Origin: an uncultured Saprospiraceae bacterium
GTDB taxonomy: Bacteria > Bacteroidota > Bacteroidia > Chitinophagales > Saprospiraceae
Length of the DNA: 64,000 bases
Assembly: GCA_938015435.1 (NCBI GenBank)
Contig: CALLPN010000013.1
Coordinates: 1-64,000 of the forward strand
Direction: 5' to 3'
In this document: positions 18,113 to 25,974 of the stretch, piece after piece
Numbering within the stretch: the stretch's first letter is position 1
Layout of the letters: the number at the start of each line of letters is the position of its first letter
Made by a program: the position numbers and the translations under genes
The notes under the pieces: model-generated
Database searches by the model: none
The model's input: only the letters and a program-made list of their open reading frames with translations
What the model was told of the DNA's origin: nothing

Positions 18113-18423
18113 TGTTACAATTTGTAGTCCATTATAGTCTTCATTTTATTTTTCCTGGAGTAATTGCTTACGCATTTTTTCGCAAAAACTGGAAGAGAGC
18201 TTGGCTCATCATGATCGCCACAATGTTGGTGGATTTAGATCACTTATTAGCTGATCCTATATTCGATCCTGGGCGATGCAGTGTGGGATATCATGTATTA
18301 CATTCTTACTGGGCGATTGCTTGTTATTTTGTGCTATTGATTTTTCCCAAGCTGAGAATTGTCGCTGTAGGGTTGCTATTTCATATGCTGACAGATACGA
18401 TAGATTGTTGGATGATGGGGTAG
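18112..18423 (+). CDS. DUF6122-family membrane protein
   Basis: A 103-residue inner-membrane protein with about four hydrophobic segments, overlapping the purM stop by one base (TAATG). The pattern HYSLHFIFPGVIAYAFFRKNW, then VDLDHLLADPIFDPGRCSVGYHVLHS, then HMLTDTIDC (shown in parts) is that of DUF6122; His and Asp residues clustered in VDLDHLLAD and FHMLTD suggest a metal-dependent membrane hydrolase related to YdjM, but this is inference. Coupling to purM may only reflect co-transcription. Confidence 0.75.
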   Translation: MLQFVVHYSLHFIFPGVIAYAFFRKNWKRAWLIMIATMLVDLDHLLADPIFDPGRCSVGYHVLHSYWAIACYFVLLIFPKLRIVAVGLLFHMLTDTIDCWMMG

Positions 18424-18432
18424 TGTTTTTAA

Positions 18433-18720
18433 TGCAGAGGAGGAAATGGAATAGCATTAGCTAACGAATTGATGCAGAACGAACCTAACCCATTCAAGCA
18501 GTTGACTTCAATAAGTTTCAACCTAGTTAAAGCTGGAAAAGCGACATTAACAGTAAGAGATATAGCAGGAAAATTAATCAGAATTGTAAACGGCGAGTAC
18601 GAAGCAGGAATGAATACAATTAGCTTTGCTAAGAGCGACTTAAACATAGTAGGAGTACTTTACTATACGTTAGAGTCAGGAAATTTCAGTGAGACTAAGA
18701 AGATGATTGTCTTAGAATAG
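18433..18720 (+). pseudogene. Orphan T9SS type A sorting domain (gene remnant)
   Basis: Frame open from just after a TAA at 18430: the residues ALANELMQNEPNPF lead into a full type A sorting domain (ISFNLVKAGKATLTVRDIAGK, MNTISFAKSDL, GVLYYTLESGNF, KKMIVLE). Such domains are always the tail of a larger exported protein. Here there is no signal peptide, no cargo, and no ATG before the domain (first starts TTG 18469, ATG 18472). It begins 10 bases after the DUF6122 stop and has its own terminator. Most likely the 3' remnant of a deleted gene; a functional short protein cannot be excluded but could not enter the Sec pathway. Confidence 0.7.
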
Positions 18721-18740
18721 TTTTTGTTATTGCTAGATAT

Positions 18741-18792
18741 ACAAAGAGGCTTCACTGATATCAGTGAAGCCTCTTTGTTATTTTTTTTAAAG
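18741..18792 (+). terminator. Strong rho-independent terminator
   Basis: A perfect 18-base inverted repeat (18741-18758 and 18761-18778, core AGAGGCTTCACTGA) with a 2-base loop is followed by a T-tract. It is the terminator left behind the orphan sorting domain and may also serve the convergent gene at 18817. Confidence 0.92.
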
Positions 18793-18816
18793 ATGAAAAT
18801 AGGGAGAACCCCTAGT

Positions 18817-19029
18817 CTAAGCATCTTCTTGCGTAGGCTCTTCCTCTTCGCCTCCTGGCATCATTAAAAATAATGCTCCACCTATTACGATTAACCCAAT
18901 TCGGATGCCCCATCCTATAGTTTCTCCCCAAGTGTCTATCCACATTAATATCGAAAGATTTCTTTCCATAAAATTTAAAACGATAGAAATGATTCCGGCC
19001 AAAGCCATATACATACCAAGTGATTTCAT
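18817..19029 (-). CDS. Small membrane protein, unknown
   Basis: A 70-residue protein with two hydrophobic helices (about residues 5-20 and 38-57) separated by a polar turn (ERNLSILMWIDTWGE) and an acidic tail (GGEEEEPTQEDA). It resembles short two-helix proteins seen in Bacteroidota, without a named role. Convergent to the sorting-domain remnant across the shared terminator. The 235 bases upstream hold no gene I can support. Confidence 0.55.
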   Translation of the reverse strand: MKSLGMYMALAGIISIVLNFMERNLSILMWIDTWGETIGWGIRIGLIVIGGALFLMMPGGEEEEPTQEDA

Positions 19030-19264
19030 ATTTGTTCTTTTTTGGTTTTATAAAATATGTAGCAGGATCTCTGTTGAAAGTCGGTTTTCGATCAACGCTT
19101 GATATCTTTTGCTATCCCTAATGTACATAAAACTTTGTAATCTGTTCAAATGAATGTTTTGAATGCCGGTAGACTTCAGGATAATATAGTGTTATCATAT
19201 GAGATCTTGTTACTAAGAATTGGAATTTCGAAATATCGATTAATGAATTAATAATCGATTGACC

Positions 19265-19654
19265 CTAAGCTAATCCTTCAAATATTGCGGACAAGAAAGA
19301 TCCGATTCCTTCAATGGTACTTTCTAAAATATCTCCGGCATCAAGCCACGACATATCAATATCAATAGTTGGAAAGAAATCCCAATCCGAGTCTGAAATT
19401 TCTTTTATCGCTTCGGTCTTTAGCTTAAGGTAGTCCGCTGCACTACTAGTAAAGTACGTTACGAAATCTTCGACGGGACTATATAGGGACATAGCAAAAT
19501 CTAATATGTCAGCTGAAAGTGAAACCGTATCAATAAGATTTGATTTCATTTTGTCATGGGCACTTTGGACTTGTTCCGGAGAATAGAATTTTTGTTTTCC
19601 ATGATCTTCGACAAGAATTTTACCTATGCGTATTAAGCTTTCCTTTTTATCCAT
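19265..19654 (-). CDS. Small acidic protein paired with dynamin-like GTPase
   Basis: A 129-residue protein with no signal peptide. Residues 1-45 are mixed-charge helical (RIGKILVEDHGKQKFYSPEQ); the rest is acidic and amphipathic, with ILDFAMSLYSPVEDFVTYF and a hydrophobic end (IGSFLSAIFEGLA) that could bind a membrane. No known family. It begins 6 bases after the dynamin gene stops on the same strand, so it is in its operon and may be an accessory protein or partner; the partner role is inference from position only. Confidence 0.6.
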   Translation of the reverse strand: MDKKESLIRIGKILVEDHGKQKFYSPEQVQSAHDKMKSNLIDTVSLSADILDFAMSLYSPVEDFVTYFTSSAADYLKLKTEAIKEISDSDWDFFPTIDIDMSWLDAGDILESTIEGIGSFLSAIFEGLA

Positions 19655-19660
19655 TCAATT

Positions 19661-21394
19661 CTAATTTATCATAGATTCCACTTCTACCTTAGCACTTGAA
19701 AGTGATTTGGTAATTTCATCCCTCAATCCTTCAAGCTTATTAAGTGTCTTCTCTTCATGATCTAATAATCTATCAAGTTCAAAAAAGTTATCGTCGATTC
19801 TGCGTTTTATTCTTTCGGTGTAGTCGTTGAGTTTTGCTGTTATTTCCTTTTCTAAAGTTTCACGTCCTTTTTCTATTTCTCCTTTAAATTGGCGAAGTAT
19901 TTTTCCCTTGTTAAGCCCTAAAGTAATTCCCGCAAATCCTAAGCCTACTGCAGTAAGTATTCCACCAGTAATGTCAAATACAGCTCCTGGCAATACTGCA
20001 GATAATACAATTCCTACCACAGCAATTCCTCCACCAGTTGCTAGTTTTGGAGTAACACTTCCTCCCTCATTCGCTAGACTTTCATCATAGAAGTTTTCAC
20101 TATTTTTCATGAAGTCTGAAAACGATTGCTGCAAATCACGAAGTACATTAGCTCTTCTTTCAGCGATGTCTGCGAAAATCTCATCATTGTTACGAAGTAC
20201 TGTTTCACTATCTTTAATTCTATTGTCTACTAGCTTACCCATCATCTGGATATTATCAGCGACATCGATTATTCCACTTTGGAGTTTATCTTTGAGAGTA
20301 GTATTGAGCTCGTATTCAAAATCTTTAGTCTGTGAAGCGAGGCAATCCTTAAGATTAGTATTGGTGCCAAAGACAGAACTAAAAGATCTCTTCAATACAC
20401 TTGTAAAAGAAAGACCTTCTTCTAGTTCGCTAGCAGTTTTATTGGTGATGCGGTCATAGCTGGCTAACAGATTTTCTAGTAATGTGCTAATCTGTTTTTT
20501 GGTCTTGCCTTCTTGTATATCCAATGTTTCTTTAATGTCTGTTCGGAAAACAGTATCCTTTTCCCATTGTTTTTTTCTGAGTGTAAGGCTGGCGTCTATT
20601 TTTTCATTGATAGATTTCGAAGTCTCTATCTTGTTCAACATTTTGAGGGAAGGTGCTTTTCCGCCAGTTATATTTTTACTGATATATTCTTTGAGTGGAG
20701 TAAATCCTGATCCAACTTTATCACCATTCAATTCTTGTTTAGCCGAAACGTCATATACTAGTGGTTCTGCAATTCCTTTTTTTACAGCATGGTCTCTTAC
20801 TCCTTTTATATTGATCACAAGATCATCGGGTTCCATCAGATCTTTTTGTTGAAGTACAAATATGATATTGCGCCTCCATTCTTCATTGATATAATCAAAG
20901 AATTCCCAAGCAGATTGACGATAAGGATTTTTAGATTCGAATACAAATACAATAAGATCTGCATGAGGTATAAATCGTTCTGTAATCTCTTGGTGGTGAT
21001 CCACTATGGTATTGGTTCCAGGAGTATCTACGATGCAGATATCTTTTAGGATGTCTATAGGCTGATATATTTTTTTGAGGTACGGATTGATTTCTTCTAC
21101 ACGTTCTTCTCCGTACAGTATTTGCTGGATTGTATCTGTCATGGGCATCGGAGCCACTTTAGCGATTTCTTTACCACCAGCATCCAACAATGCATTGATA
21201 AAGCTACTTTTTCCTGCTTTTACTTCCCCAACGATGACAAACATAAATGGTGCTCCCAATTGAAGCTGGACATCCTCTACGGTCTGCTGAAGTCCTTTGT
21301 GCTCGATCACTCTAGTAAACTCATGTAACTTGTCCACAGCAGACTCCAGCTGCTGATGTATACTACTTAACTTAGGGTTTGCTATATTTTCCAT
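19661..21394 (-). CDS. Dynamin-like GTPase with membrane-insertion segment
   Basis: A 577-residue bacterial dynamin-like protein, expected to bind or remodel the inner membrane. GTPase motifs: G1 GEVKAGKSS (residues 56-64), a Thr-containing switch PMTDT (84-88), G3 DTPG (123-126), G4-like QQKD (182-185). The stalk is helical and charged (about 200-430). A glycine- and hydrophobic-rich pair of helices follows at about 448-493 (GGGIAVVGIVLSAVLPGA...GGILTAVGLGFAGITLGL), as in the membrane paddle of BDLP/mitofusin-type proteins, then a C-terminal helical bundle. G4 is not canonical NKxD. Operon: WbqC gene upstream, the small acidic gene downstream. The role is unknown; relatives act in membrane repair, phage response or vesicle formation. 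Confidence 0.85.
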   Translation of the reverse strand: MENIANPKLSSIHQQLESAVDKLHEFTRVIEHKGLQQTVEDVQLQLGAPFMFVIVGEVKAGKSSFINALLDAGGKEIAKVAPMPMTDTIQQILYGEERVEEINPYLKKIYQPIDILKDICIVDTPGTNTIVDHHQEITERFIPHADLIVFVFESKNPYRQSAWEFFDYINEEWRRNIIFVLQQKDLMEPDDLVINIKGVRDHAVKKGIAEPLVYDVSAKQELNGDKVGSGFTPLKEYISKNITGGKAPSLKMLNKIETSKSINEKIDASLTLRKKQWEKDTVFRTDIKETLDIQEGKTKKQISTLLENLLASYDRITNKTASELEEGLSFTSVLKRSFSSVFGTNTNLKDCLASQTKDFEYELNTTLKDKLQSGIIDVADNIQMMGKLVDNRIKDSETVLRNNDEIFADIAERRANVLRDLQQSFSDFMKNSENFYDESLANEGGSVTPKLATGGGIAVVGIVLSAVLPGAVFDITGGILTAVGLGFAGITLGLNKGKILRQFKGEIEKGRETLEKEITAKLNDYTERIKRRIDDNFFELDRLLDHEEKTLNKLEGLRDEITKSLSSAKVEVESMIN

Positions 21395-21400
21395 TTCGTA

Positions 21401-22024
21401 TTATTGTTCTGCGCGGCTAAGATAAAGCGATGTCTCAGGACCCAAGCAAAATAATGCATCTAATATGCTTAGACCAGCTATAAATCCATGTCTATCTTCA
21501 AATATTTGTGAATATCCTTGGTGGTCAGTTTTTTGCGGTCGATAGTCTTTCAGCTTCAAGGACCTTATATCAAGCGTGGGTGGATCGTAAGATTTTTGAT
21601 ATTCTCTAGTATTGGCAAATATTGATTCTTCCAAACCGCACCTCTTGATCATTAGTTTCCTCAGCGCTTCATTAAGCGTCCATAAATGGCTGTGTTTGGC
21701 TCTTAGGATGTGCTCAATTTCAGGATAGTAAAAGTCGAAATAGGGTGCTGCTCCGTAAGCTGACCTTAATGCATGAAGCATATCACCTATCCAACTATCA
21801 TGGTATGAGATCTGTACCTCAGTGATATATTTACTGTTATGCTTCCCTTTGAGTAACGGTACAGTTAGGGTTATGGGCCCATTGACACCCATTATGATAC
21901 ACTTATTTCTAAGGCTTCTCTTTTGATAAGTCTCATGAGCTTCGAGACACACACTGGAGGCTTGAGTATATAGCTGATATACATTTGTGGGAGCGAGAAA
22001 TTGTGTTTCTTGAATCAGATCCAT
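21401..22024 (-). CDS. WbqC-family protein
   Basis: A 207-residue protein from ATG 22024, where the family start MDLIQETQFLAPTNVYQ fits; the frame extends 8 codons further but without homology. WbqC-like features: SLRNKCIIMGVNGPITLTVPLLKGKH, the SYHDSWIGDMLHALRSAYGAAPYFDFYYPE core (in pieces) and FANTREYQKSYDPP. The family is predicted to be an enzyme of surface glycan or amino-sugar modification, by its WbqC name-giver in O-antigen clusters; the reaction is not established. It is first in the operon, with the dynamin gene 6 bases downstream. Confidence 0.85.
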   Translation of the reverse strand: MDLIQETQFLAPTNVYQLYTQASSVCLEAHETYQKRSLRNKCIIMGVNGPITLTVPLLKGKHNSKYITEVQISYHDSWIGDMLHALRSAYGAAPYFDFYYPEIEHILRAKHSHLWTLNEALRKLMIKRCGLEESIFANTREYQKSYDPPTLDIRSLKLKDYRPQKTDHQGYSQIFEDRHGFIAGLSILDALFCLGPETSLYLSRAEQ

Positions 22025-22066
22025 ATAGTGTAAAAGTAAGCATACCAATTAGAGTTGTACTTATGG

Positions 22067-22957
22067 TTAATCTTTCTTTTCTTCTTTAGCCTTTTTCTTG
22101 GCTTCTTCGATAGCTTTCTTTTCTCGCCATTCTTTTCTTTTAGCTTCTATCATTGCATCTCGTGTTTTGGCAATTACAATTTTTTCATTATAGATATTGT
22201 AGAGGACGTAAGCAAACGTTTTTGGTATTGGTTCTGCCTTACCTCCAGTTACCATTACCGACAAGCCTAAAGGGCTAGTGAGTAAACTTGCTCCAATCGA
22301 AAGCATAAGCGAAGTTTCGATAGACATTCCTTTTGTTGCATAGAAAGCTTCTCCACCTTCAACACCGCCAACAAGTTCTAATCTTGATCCTCGTAACTCT
22401 ACAGAGCCTCGCTTACCAACGGCGATGTTTCTTTTTACATATTCATAGGGCATCAATTGTATTTTTCTGCCATTGATTTTAAAAGATTTGCCAGGTTGGT
22501 ATTTATTATCAAATTTCCCAAAGACACAAAGAAGATTGTTCATTACAATCTTTTCATTAGTTTGTATTTGATTAAATTTCATCCGATATAGTGTGCCCCA
22601 ATACTCACATACAATTCCGTCTATTTTAGAACTATCTATACGGATACTGTTGAGACCAATTTTTAAGGCTTTTTTCGAGATTACTTGAAATTGATTGTCT
22701 AACCGAAAAGATCTAGCACCACATGTTCTGCCATGAAATGTCGCCATTGGTTTCAATTGATTGGCAAATGTATCTTGAACATAATATAATCGCTTCGCCT
22801 TAGATGGTTTTAAACGAGATATGGCTTTGGAATCTAGTTCTGAAATTTCAACGAAAAAATCATTTTTATTTTCTTCTTGAAAGATCTGACAGTTCGCAGT
22901 GAAGCTATATCCAAAAGCGAAAATGGATATGATTAATAAAGTAAATGATTTATGCAT
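22067..22957 (-). CDS. Secreted protein, unknown
   Basis: A 296-residue protein from ATG 22957, which gives a signal peptide MHKSFTLLIISIFAFGYSF...NCQ; the frame runs 24 codons further upstream without it. Residues 30-230 are beta-rich with RLKPSKAKRLYYVQDTFANQ and VKRNIAVGKRGSVELRG. A hydrophobic segment (about 238-262, SIETSLMLSIGASLLTSPLGL) and a highly charged C-terminal helix (EAKRKEWREKKAIEEAKKKAK) end the protein. The layout suggests an envelope protein with a membrane anchor and a coiled-coil tail. No family recognised. Confidence 0.6.
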   Translation of the reverse strand: MHKSFTLLIISIFAFGYSFTANCQIFQEENKNDFFVEISELDSKAISRLKPSKAKRLYYVQDTFANQLKPMATFHGRTCGARSFRLDNQFQVISKKALKIGLNSIRIDSSKIDGIVCEYWGTLYRMKFNQIQTNEKIVMNNLLCVFGKFDNKYQPGKSFKINGRKIQLMPYEYVKRNIAVGKRGSVELRGSRLELVGGVEGGEAFYATKGMSIETSLMLSIGASLLTSPLGLSVMVTGGKAEPIPKTFAYVLYNIYNEKIVIAKTRDAMIEAKRKEWREKKAIEEAKKKAKEEKKD

Positions 22958-23019
22958 TCTAAGTGTTCTCGCATTCATTATGGTTGTATATTTTTCTTTT
23001 CTACTTTTACAGTACTCAT

Positions 23020-23496
23020 TTAATAGCAAGGTGTAGTTCTGTATCCTCCTCCTCTTGTAGTCTGATCATGATCTATGGTGAAATTAAATTCTTCTCCATC
23101 ACTATTTCTAATATACCTGACATAGTCCCAATTACCAGAATGAGTAAATTCATAAGTGCCATTTTCTTGACCATCTAGCACTTCTGTATAGATTGTTTTG
23201 GTAGCAGGCTTCCCAGGTGTGATAATAACTTCGTCGACATAGTGAAGCATCATGACATTAACTTGTCCTTTGTATTTTACTTCAAGTGCATTATCATAAG
23301 TGTCAAAACTTACGGACATTTCAAGGTCTTGGATAGCATTTTCACGAAAGCAAATGTAATGATCTATTTCACCAGCTTTCTTGGTTATAGAAGTTTTAGT
23401 AGCTGAGCGATCTTCTTCTACGGTCGTCGTTTTATTCTTACATGAAAAGGTGCACATGAAACAGAGTACCGTAATTGTAATATTGATTGTCCTCAT
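23020..23496 (-). CDS. Predicted lipoprotein, unknown
   Basis: A 158-residue protein with a lipoprotein signal peptide (TFSC, Cys19, after a hydrophobic stretch) followed by KNKTTTVEED. The mature part is beta-rich, with VSFDTYDNALEVKYKGQVNVM and a TRGGGYRTTPCY end; it may resemble a lipid- or ligand-binding barrel but no family is claimed. It lies between two other envelope genes on the same strand (62-base gap downstream), so the three may form a loose envelope operon. Confidence 0.65.
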   Translation of the reverse strand: MRTINITITVLCFMCTFSCKNKTTTVEEDRSATKTSITKKAGEIDHYICFRENAIQDLEMSVSFDTYDNALEVKYKGQVNVMMLHYVDEVIITPGKPATKTIYTEVLDGQENGTYEFTHSGNWDYVRYIRNSDGEEFNFTIDHDQTTRGGGYRTTPCY

Positions 23497-23536
23497 AATT
23501 ATTCTTGAATTATTTACAGTATAATTTATAGAAAGA

Positions 23537-24553
23537 TTAATCTACATCTCCTCTTTTGATCACTTCTATATTAATGTTAACAGTTCCTCCAGGATTAAGC
23601 GCAACATTATATTCAGGATTACTAATAGAATATCCAGATAGTTGATTAGGAAAGTCATTTTCAAATCCTAATATTACTTTCCTTAGCCTAACTACATCCA
23701 GCGATGAGGAAGTACCTTCTCCAGTCACATCAGCAGCGATCAATTGCCAAGGTTGTGTAAGAGGTTCTAAACCTAAGATGTGCTTCGTGATTTTAACAAC
23801 ATCTAGTGCTGATAGACCTCCAGTATGAGCAGGTGCATTTGTCGTGATGGTAATCGTAGGAATATTCATTTCCGGTATTTGATCACTTGGGTATTCAAAT
23901 GATAAACTACCGTTACTAATTTCCGATATATTATAGCTCGGGTTTGATTGTCCAGCAGGATGAAGCGTTGCAGTTAAGTACTCCGTATCTAATGCTTTTC
24001 CAGCAGGATGAATATATGAAAGATTATAATTAGTAGACGGAGCTATTTCACTCGATCCTGTAGCTCCTGTTGCAGTTATTGCGCTATTTAACTGACCAAA
24101 AGCTAGACCATAGTTAATAATCCCGTCTGGTGATATAACTGCAAATGATGGCGTGCCAAAATAAGTGCCGTAATCTCCATTTTTAATAGGATCCACAGCA
24201 GCAGGTGCATCACCATCCGCACTGATTGCTGGGAAAGTTAATCCATGTGTATTTTTGTAAGATTGTACATCCGCGTCGTCATCATTTGTCACAACGGTAA
24301 TCTCCATAAATTCAACATCGTATTGACCTTCACCCCATTGCTCGTATAGTTCCTGCACAGAAGGAGCTATGGCATTACAAGGGGGACACGCGACAAAAAA
24401 TACCTTGATCACAACAGTTTGACCCTGATCAAGATGATCAGTATAAATATTATGTGTTACGCCGTCGGTATCGATTACCGTAAAATCATGAACCTGTTGA
24501 GCGGATAAGTTTCCGTAAATAAATAAGGATGCAACTAATAGAAATGTCTTCAT
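23537..24553 (-). CDS. Thioredoxin-fold (TlpA-like) secreted protein with dockerin-like domain
   Basis: A 338-residue exported protein starting at 24553 (signal MKTFLLVASLFIYGNLSAQ). Residues 20-170 are an AlkC/TlpA-type thioredoxin fold with the CPPC motif at 56-59 (FFVACPPCNAIAP), a GTPSFAVISPDG segment carrying the cis-proline region. Residues ~255-315 contain two dockerin-like or EF-hand-like repeats (SALDVVKITKHILGL ... SSLDVVRLRKVILGF with ADVTGEG between), a pattern common in saprospire proteins. No T9SS tail: the C-terminus is VIKRGDVD, so the end looks abrupt. Probably a periplasmic or surface thiol protein. The first repeat has lost its calcium-site aspartates. Confidence 0.75.
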   Translation of the reverse strand: MKTFLLVASLFIYGNLSAQQVHDFTVIDTDGVTHNIYTDHLDQGQTVVIKVFFVACPPCNAIAPSVQELYEQWGEGQYDVEFMEITVVTNDDDADVQSYKNTHGLTFPAISADGDAPAAVDPIKNGDYGTYFGTPSFAVISPDGIINYGLAFGQLNSAITATGATGSSEIAPSTNYNLSYIHPAGKALDTEYLTATLHPAGQSNPSYNISEISNGSLSFEYPSDQIPEMNIPTITITTNAPAHTGGLSALDVVKITKHILGLEPLTQPWQLIAADVTGEGTSSSLDVVRLRKVILGFENDFPNQLSGYSISNPEYNVALNPGGTVNINIEVIKRGDVD

Positions 24554-24658
24554 GTTAATATCTTTGATGCCGATTACAAATATATAATAAATCACGTTCT
24601 TTACATTCTATTTAATTATCATTCACCAGACAAAACGCTCAATATCAATTCATTACCA

Positions 24659-25369
24659 ATTGTAAGATACGAAGAGATATCTGATGTTTCATACCAAACA
24701 GCATGGAACTACCAAACGCAAATTCATAACGAATTGAAGGCTAATAAAGTCTTATGGCGTGATCTTGATAAGACGGAGAAATTGTCCAAAAAACAAGAGC
24801 ATTCTATATTGTTTTGCGAACATTCGCATGTCTATACTTTGGGAAAGAGTGGAAGCGAAGATCATCTTTTAATATCTGAGAAAGAGAGGACCACCAAAGC
24901 AATAGAGTATTTTAAGATCAATAGAGGAGGAGATATAACGTATCACGGCCCTGGTCAACTTACAATTTATCCTATTTTCGATCTTGACGAATTTTATAAT
25001 GATCTACACAAATATGTTAGAGATTTAGAAGAAGTAGTCATAAGGATGTTGGCTACTTATGGAGTGGTAGGGTATAGAGAACCTGGTTTTACTGGCGTAT
25101 GGATCGCTCCAAATGAGCAACATGTACTCAAGAGAAAAATCTGTGCCATTGGAGTCCATATGAGTAGATGGGTATCTCTACATGGTTTAGCTCTTAATAT
25201 TAATACAGACTTAGATATGTTTAATAATATAATACCCTGCGGTATCAAAGAAGCCGATATGGTAGTCACTTCTCTAGCCAAAGAGCTTGGAAAAAATATA
25301 GATTTACAAGATGCGAAATTCAGGCTTAAGACTACCTTTGCTGAAGTTTATGGATTTGAGTATAAATAG
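24659..25369 (+). CDS. lipB: Octanoyltransferase (lipoyl(octanoyl) transferase)
   Basis: Transfers octanoate from acyl carrier protein to the lipoyl domains of 2-oxoacid dehydrogenases. Catalytic features: HVYTLGKSG, RGGDITYHGPGQL, the active-site Lys in KRKICAIGVH and the Cys in IPCGI. The first canonical start is TTG 24734, but the frame upstream encodes VRYEEISDVSYQTAWNYQTQ, the conserved LipB N-terminal helix, with no ATG, GTG or TTG before it. I place the start at ATT 24659 (giving 236 residues, normal length); ATC 24644 is possible. If the reading is wrong, a base error may hide an ATG; the fallback start is 24734 (211 residues). Confidence 0.85.
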   Translation: MVRYEEISDVSYQTAWNYQTQIHNELKANKVLWRDLDKTEKLSKKQEHSILFCEHSHVYTLGKSGSEDHLLISEKERTTKAIEYFKINRGGDITYHGPGQLTIYPIFDLDEFYNDLHKYVRDLEEVVIRMLATYGVVGYREPGFTGVWIAPNEQHVLKRKICAIGVHMSRWVSLHGLALNINTDLDMFNNIIPCGIKEADMVVTSLAKELGKNIDLQDAKFRLKTTFAEVYGFEYK

Positions 25370-25398
25370 TAGAATTACAACACGACTAAACAGAAATA

Positions 25399-25932
25399 AT
25401 GAGTAAAGAACAAGATGAGAAGCTCGTAGTGGAATCAGCAACGACAATGACGGAGTTGATTATGCCGAATGAGACTAATCCTTTGGGAAATCTCATGGGT
25501 GGATATCTCATGAAGTGGATGGATATTGCTGGAGGAATCTGTGCAGCTAAACACGCTGAAGCTCATGTAGTTACAGCATCAGTAGATCATGTTTCATTTC
25601 AGAGCCCAATACAATTAGGTGACGTAATTACTTTGAATGCTCGTGTAACTAAAGCTTTTACCACTTCTGTCGAAATATATGTTGAGGTAACTGCATCTGA
25701 TATTACAGGCAAAAATGCTCGAAAATCAAATCATGCATATCTTACGTTTGTTGCCTTAGATGCAGCTCAAAAAAAACCGATAGCCGTACCCAAAATAAGA
25801 CCTGTTAGCTCTGAAGAACAAAAGCTTTTTGATGGAGCAAGTCGACGCAGAGAGTTAAGGCTAATACTGAGTGGAAGGATCAAGCCATCAGACGCTACAG
25901 ATCTAAAGTCATACTTTAAAGAAATGGCTTAA
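25399..25932 (+). CDS. Hotdog-fold acyl-CoA thioesterase
   Basis: A 177-residue single-hotdog thioesterase of the YciA/ACOT class, hydrolysing acyl-CoA; cytoplasmic. The catalytic region NLMGGYLMKWMDIAGGICAA carries the conserved Asp; ASVDHVSFQSPIQLGD is the following strand pair. The C-terminal ~40 residues (SSEEQKLFDGASRRRELRL) extend beyond the fold. It starts 29 bases after lipB and 42 bases before the glycosyltransferase; a co-transcript of lipid-related lipB and this enzyme is plausible. Chain-length preference is unknown. Confidence 0.88.
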   Translation: MSKEQDEKLVVESATTMTELIMPNETNPLGNLMGGYLMKWMDIAGGICAAKHAEAHVVTASVDHVSFQSPIQLGDVITLNARVTKAFTTSVEIYVEVTASDITGKNARKSNHAYLTFVALDAAQKKPIAVPKIRPVSSEEQKLFDGASRRRELRLILSGRIKPSDATDLKSYFKEMA

Positions 25933-25974
25933 TTCAACTTGGCTTAAAATTTTAAATAAACGAAAAGCATAATC

